Below are positions 13,267 to 14,382 of a stretch of 14,382 nucleotides of DNA, piece after piece. The stretch spans positions 1 through 14,382 of the forward strand of contig CAAGLJ010000067.1 of assembly GCA_900770785.1 (NCBI GenBank), given 5' to 3'. A program made the position numbers and the translations under genes. Within the stretch, counting starts at the first letter, position 1. Every line of letters starts with the position of its first letter. A model generated the notes under the pieces. The model saw only the letters and a list, made by a program, of their open reading frames with translations. It did not search any database and was not told the DNA's origin. Source of the DNA: Lachnospiraceae bacterium. Its GTDB lineage: Bacteria; Bacillota; Clostridia; Lachnospirales; Lachnospiraceae.

Positions 13267-14382
13267 ATGAATCAACAATTAAAATTAAAAACCCAGGAAT
13301 CCCTTTCAGCAGTATTACCGATTACCGGTATTGTACTGGCATTGAGCATTTTTCTTGTTCCTTTGGAAATTGGGACAATGGTAATGTTCTTTGTGGGTGC
13401 AGTAATGCTGATTATAGGGATGGGAATGTTCCAGCTGGGAGCTGAAATGGCTATGAGTCCGCTGGGAGAGGGTATTGGAGTTCAGGTTACCAAGGCAAAG
13501 AAGGTCTGGATTATGGCAGGGGTCAGCCTGCTGATGGGAATTTTGATTACTATTGCGGAACCCGACTTACAGGTACTGTCTAATCAGGTGCCCTCCATTC
13601 CCAATAATACACTTATTTTTACCGTTGCCATAGGTGTAGGAGTTTTTCTGTCTCTGGCAGCATTGCGTATCGTTTTAAAAATTGATTTATCTGTTCTTCT
13701 TATTATTTTATACATAGGACTGCTGACTTTTTCCTTTTTTGTTCCCAGGGAGTTTCTTGCAGTAGCATTTGACTCCGGAGGGGTAACAACAGGACCAATT
13801 ACCGTTCCTTTCATTATGGCACTTGGAGTAGGACTTTCTTCAATACGAAGTGATAAGAATGCTTCCAGTGACAGCTTTGGTCTGGTGGCGATGTCCAGTA
13901 TCGGTCCTATTTTAGCCGTTATGCTTTTGGGCTTTTTCTATCGTACTACGCAAGCGGTCTATTCCGAAACAGCAGTGGTATCGGTGAATACCATGAGAGA
14001 TGTAGCTGCTGCATTTGCTCTGGAGCTTCCTCATTACGCTAAGGAAGTTGCGATTTCCATTCTGCCCATCGTGGCAGTATACGTGATTTTCCAGCTGCTT
14101 ACGCATCGTTATCAGGGTAGACAGAGAGCGCGTATTGTGGTAGGTTTTGGTTATACCTATTTGGGGCTGGTTCTTTTCCTGTGCGGAGTAAACGTTGGAT
14201 TTGCCCCTGTAGGTACCATGCTGGGCAGAGAACTTACAGCAGGAACACAAAGCTGGCTGCTGGTTCCTATAGGAATGCTGATTGGGTATTTTATAGTAAA
14301 GGCAGAGCCGGCTATTCAGATTTTAAATCGTCAGGTGCAGTCGGTAAGTAACGGTTTAATTTCAGCCAAGTCCATGAATCGG
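13267..14382 (+). CDS. DUF1538 multi-pass membrane protein (putative cation antiporter/transporter), 3' truncated by window
   Basis: An open frame of 372 residues runs from ATG 13267 (GGGAGG upstream) to the window end without a stop. It is almost wholly hydrophobic with about ten membrane segments. The signature AFDSGGVTTGPITVPF is diagnostic for DUF1538. An internal duplication is visible: FQLGAEMAMSPLG...AEPDLQVLSNQV in the first half and NVGFAPVGTMLG...AEPAIQILNRQV in the second, so two copies of the fold are at least partly present. I recall that DUF1538 proteins (UmpAB type) have been described as Na+/H+-type antiporters, but I cannot verify this here. It probably forms an operon with the MarR gene. 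The C-terminus lies outside the window. Confidence 0.88.
   Translation, partial: MNQQLKLKTQESLSAVLPITGIVLALSIFLVPLEIGTMVMFFVGAVMLIIGMGMFQLGAEMAMSPLGEGIGVQVTKAKKVWIMAGVSLLMGILITIAEPDLQVLSNQVPSIPNNTLIFTVAIGVGVFLSLAALRIVLKIDLSVLLIILYIGLLTFSFFVPREFLAVAFDSGGVTTGPITVPFIMALGVGLSSIRSDKNASSDSFGLVAMSSIGPILAVMLLGFFYRTTQAVYSETAVVSVNTMRDVAAAFALELPHYAKEVAISILPIVAVYVIFQLLTHRYQGRQRARIVVGFGYTYLGLVLFLCGVNVGFAPVGTMLGRELTAGTQSWLLVPIGMLIGYFIVKAEPAIQILNRQVQSVSNGLISAKSMNR

Noticed and set aside
13912..14250. 112-codon minus-strand ORF inside the DUF1538 gene
   Set aside because: The opposite strand encodes a clear multi-pass membrane protein with the DUF1538 signature; this is its antisense.

Overview
The window looks like chromosome of a low-to-moderate GC Gram-positive gut clostridium, most likely a Lachnospiraceae relative. 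The signs are strong AGGAGG-type ribosome binding sites, TTGACA/TATAAT-type promoters, an AgrC-like GHKL sensor kinase, an OmpR-type regulator and sensor kinase, a DUF4352-like lipoprotein and a DUF1538 membrane protein. No rRNA, tRNA, complete insertion sequence or CRISPR array is visible.

Layout. Bases 1-665 are the scar of a mobile element. They hold the 3' end of a peptidase M15-type lysin with a terminator, a tandem 11-bp repeat, the last ~38 codons of a tyrosine recombinase on the minus strand, and an abutting 3' stub of a GntR-family (UTRA) regulator. An AgrC-like kinase begins inside the last codons of that stub. Bases 2091-3280 carry a divergent pair: a two-helix DUF4231/SLATT-type membrane protein (minus) and a one-helix protein with a charged C-terminal coil (plus). 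Next come an OmpR-family response regulator with no adjacent kinase, a 29-residue holin-like (Hol_Tox/TxpA-type) toxin gene on the minus strand, and a small gene apparently broken by one frameshift. A GNAT acetyltransferase, an HD-domain nucleotidase-like protein, a two-gene unit of a 97-residue unknown protein plus a HipA-like kinase, and a long AlaX-type alanyl-tRNA editing protein follow. A bidirectional terminator separates alaX from a DUF362 gene on the minus strand. The right end carries a HAMP sensor kinase behind an excellent promoter, a Thr-rich lipoprotein, and a MarR regulator leading a DUF1538 transporter-like gene that runs off the window.

How they may work together. The OmpR regulator (3359-4033) and the HAMP kinase (10278-11759) each lack an adjacent partner and may be a split two-component pair; this is inference. 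The 2.1-7.9 kb stretch groups several gene types common in conflict and defence settings: a SLATT-like membrane effector type, a type I toxin, an HD phosphohydrolase and a HipA-like kinase with a small overlapping partner. The two most promising poorly described units are the 97-residue/HipA-like bicistron and the holin-like type I toxin locus with a candidate convergent antisense promoter. The MarR gene carries an inverted repeat at its probable transcription start and probably controls itself and the DUF1538 gene.
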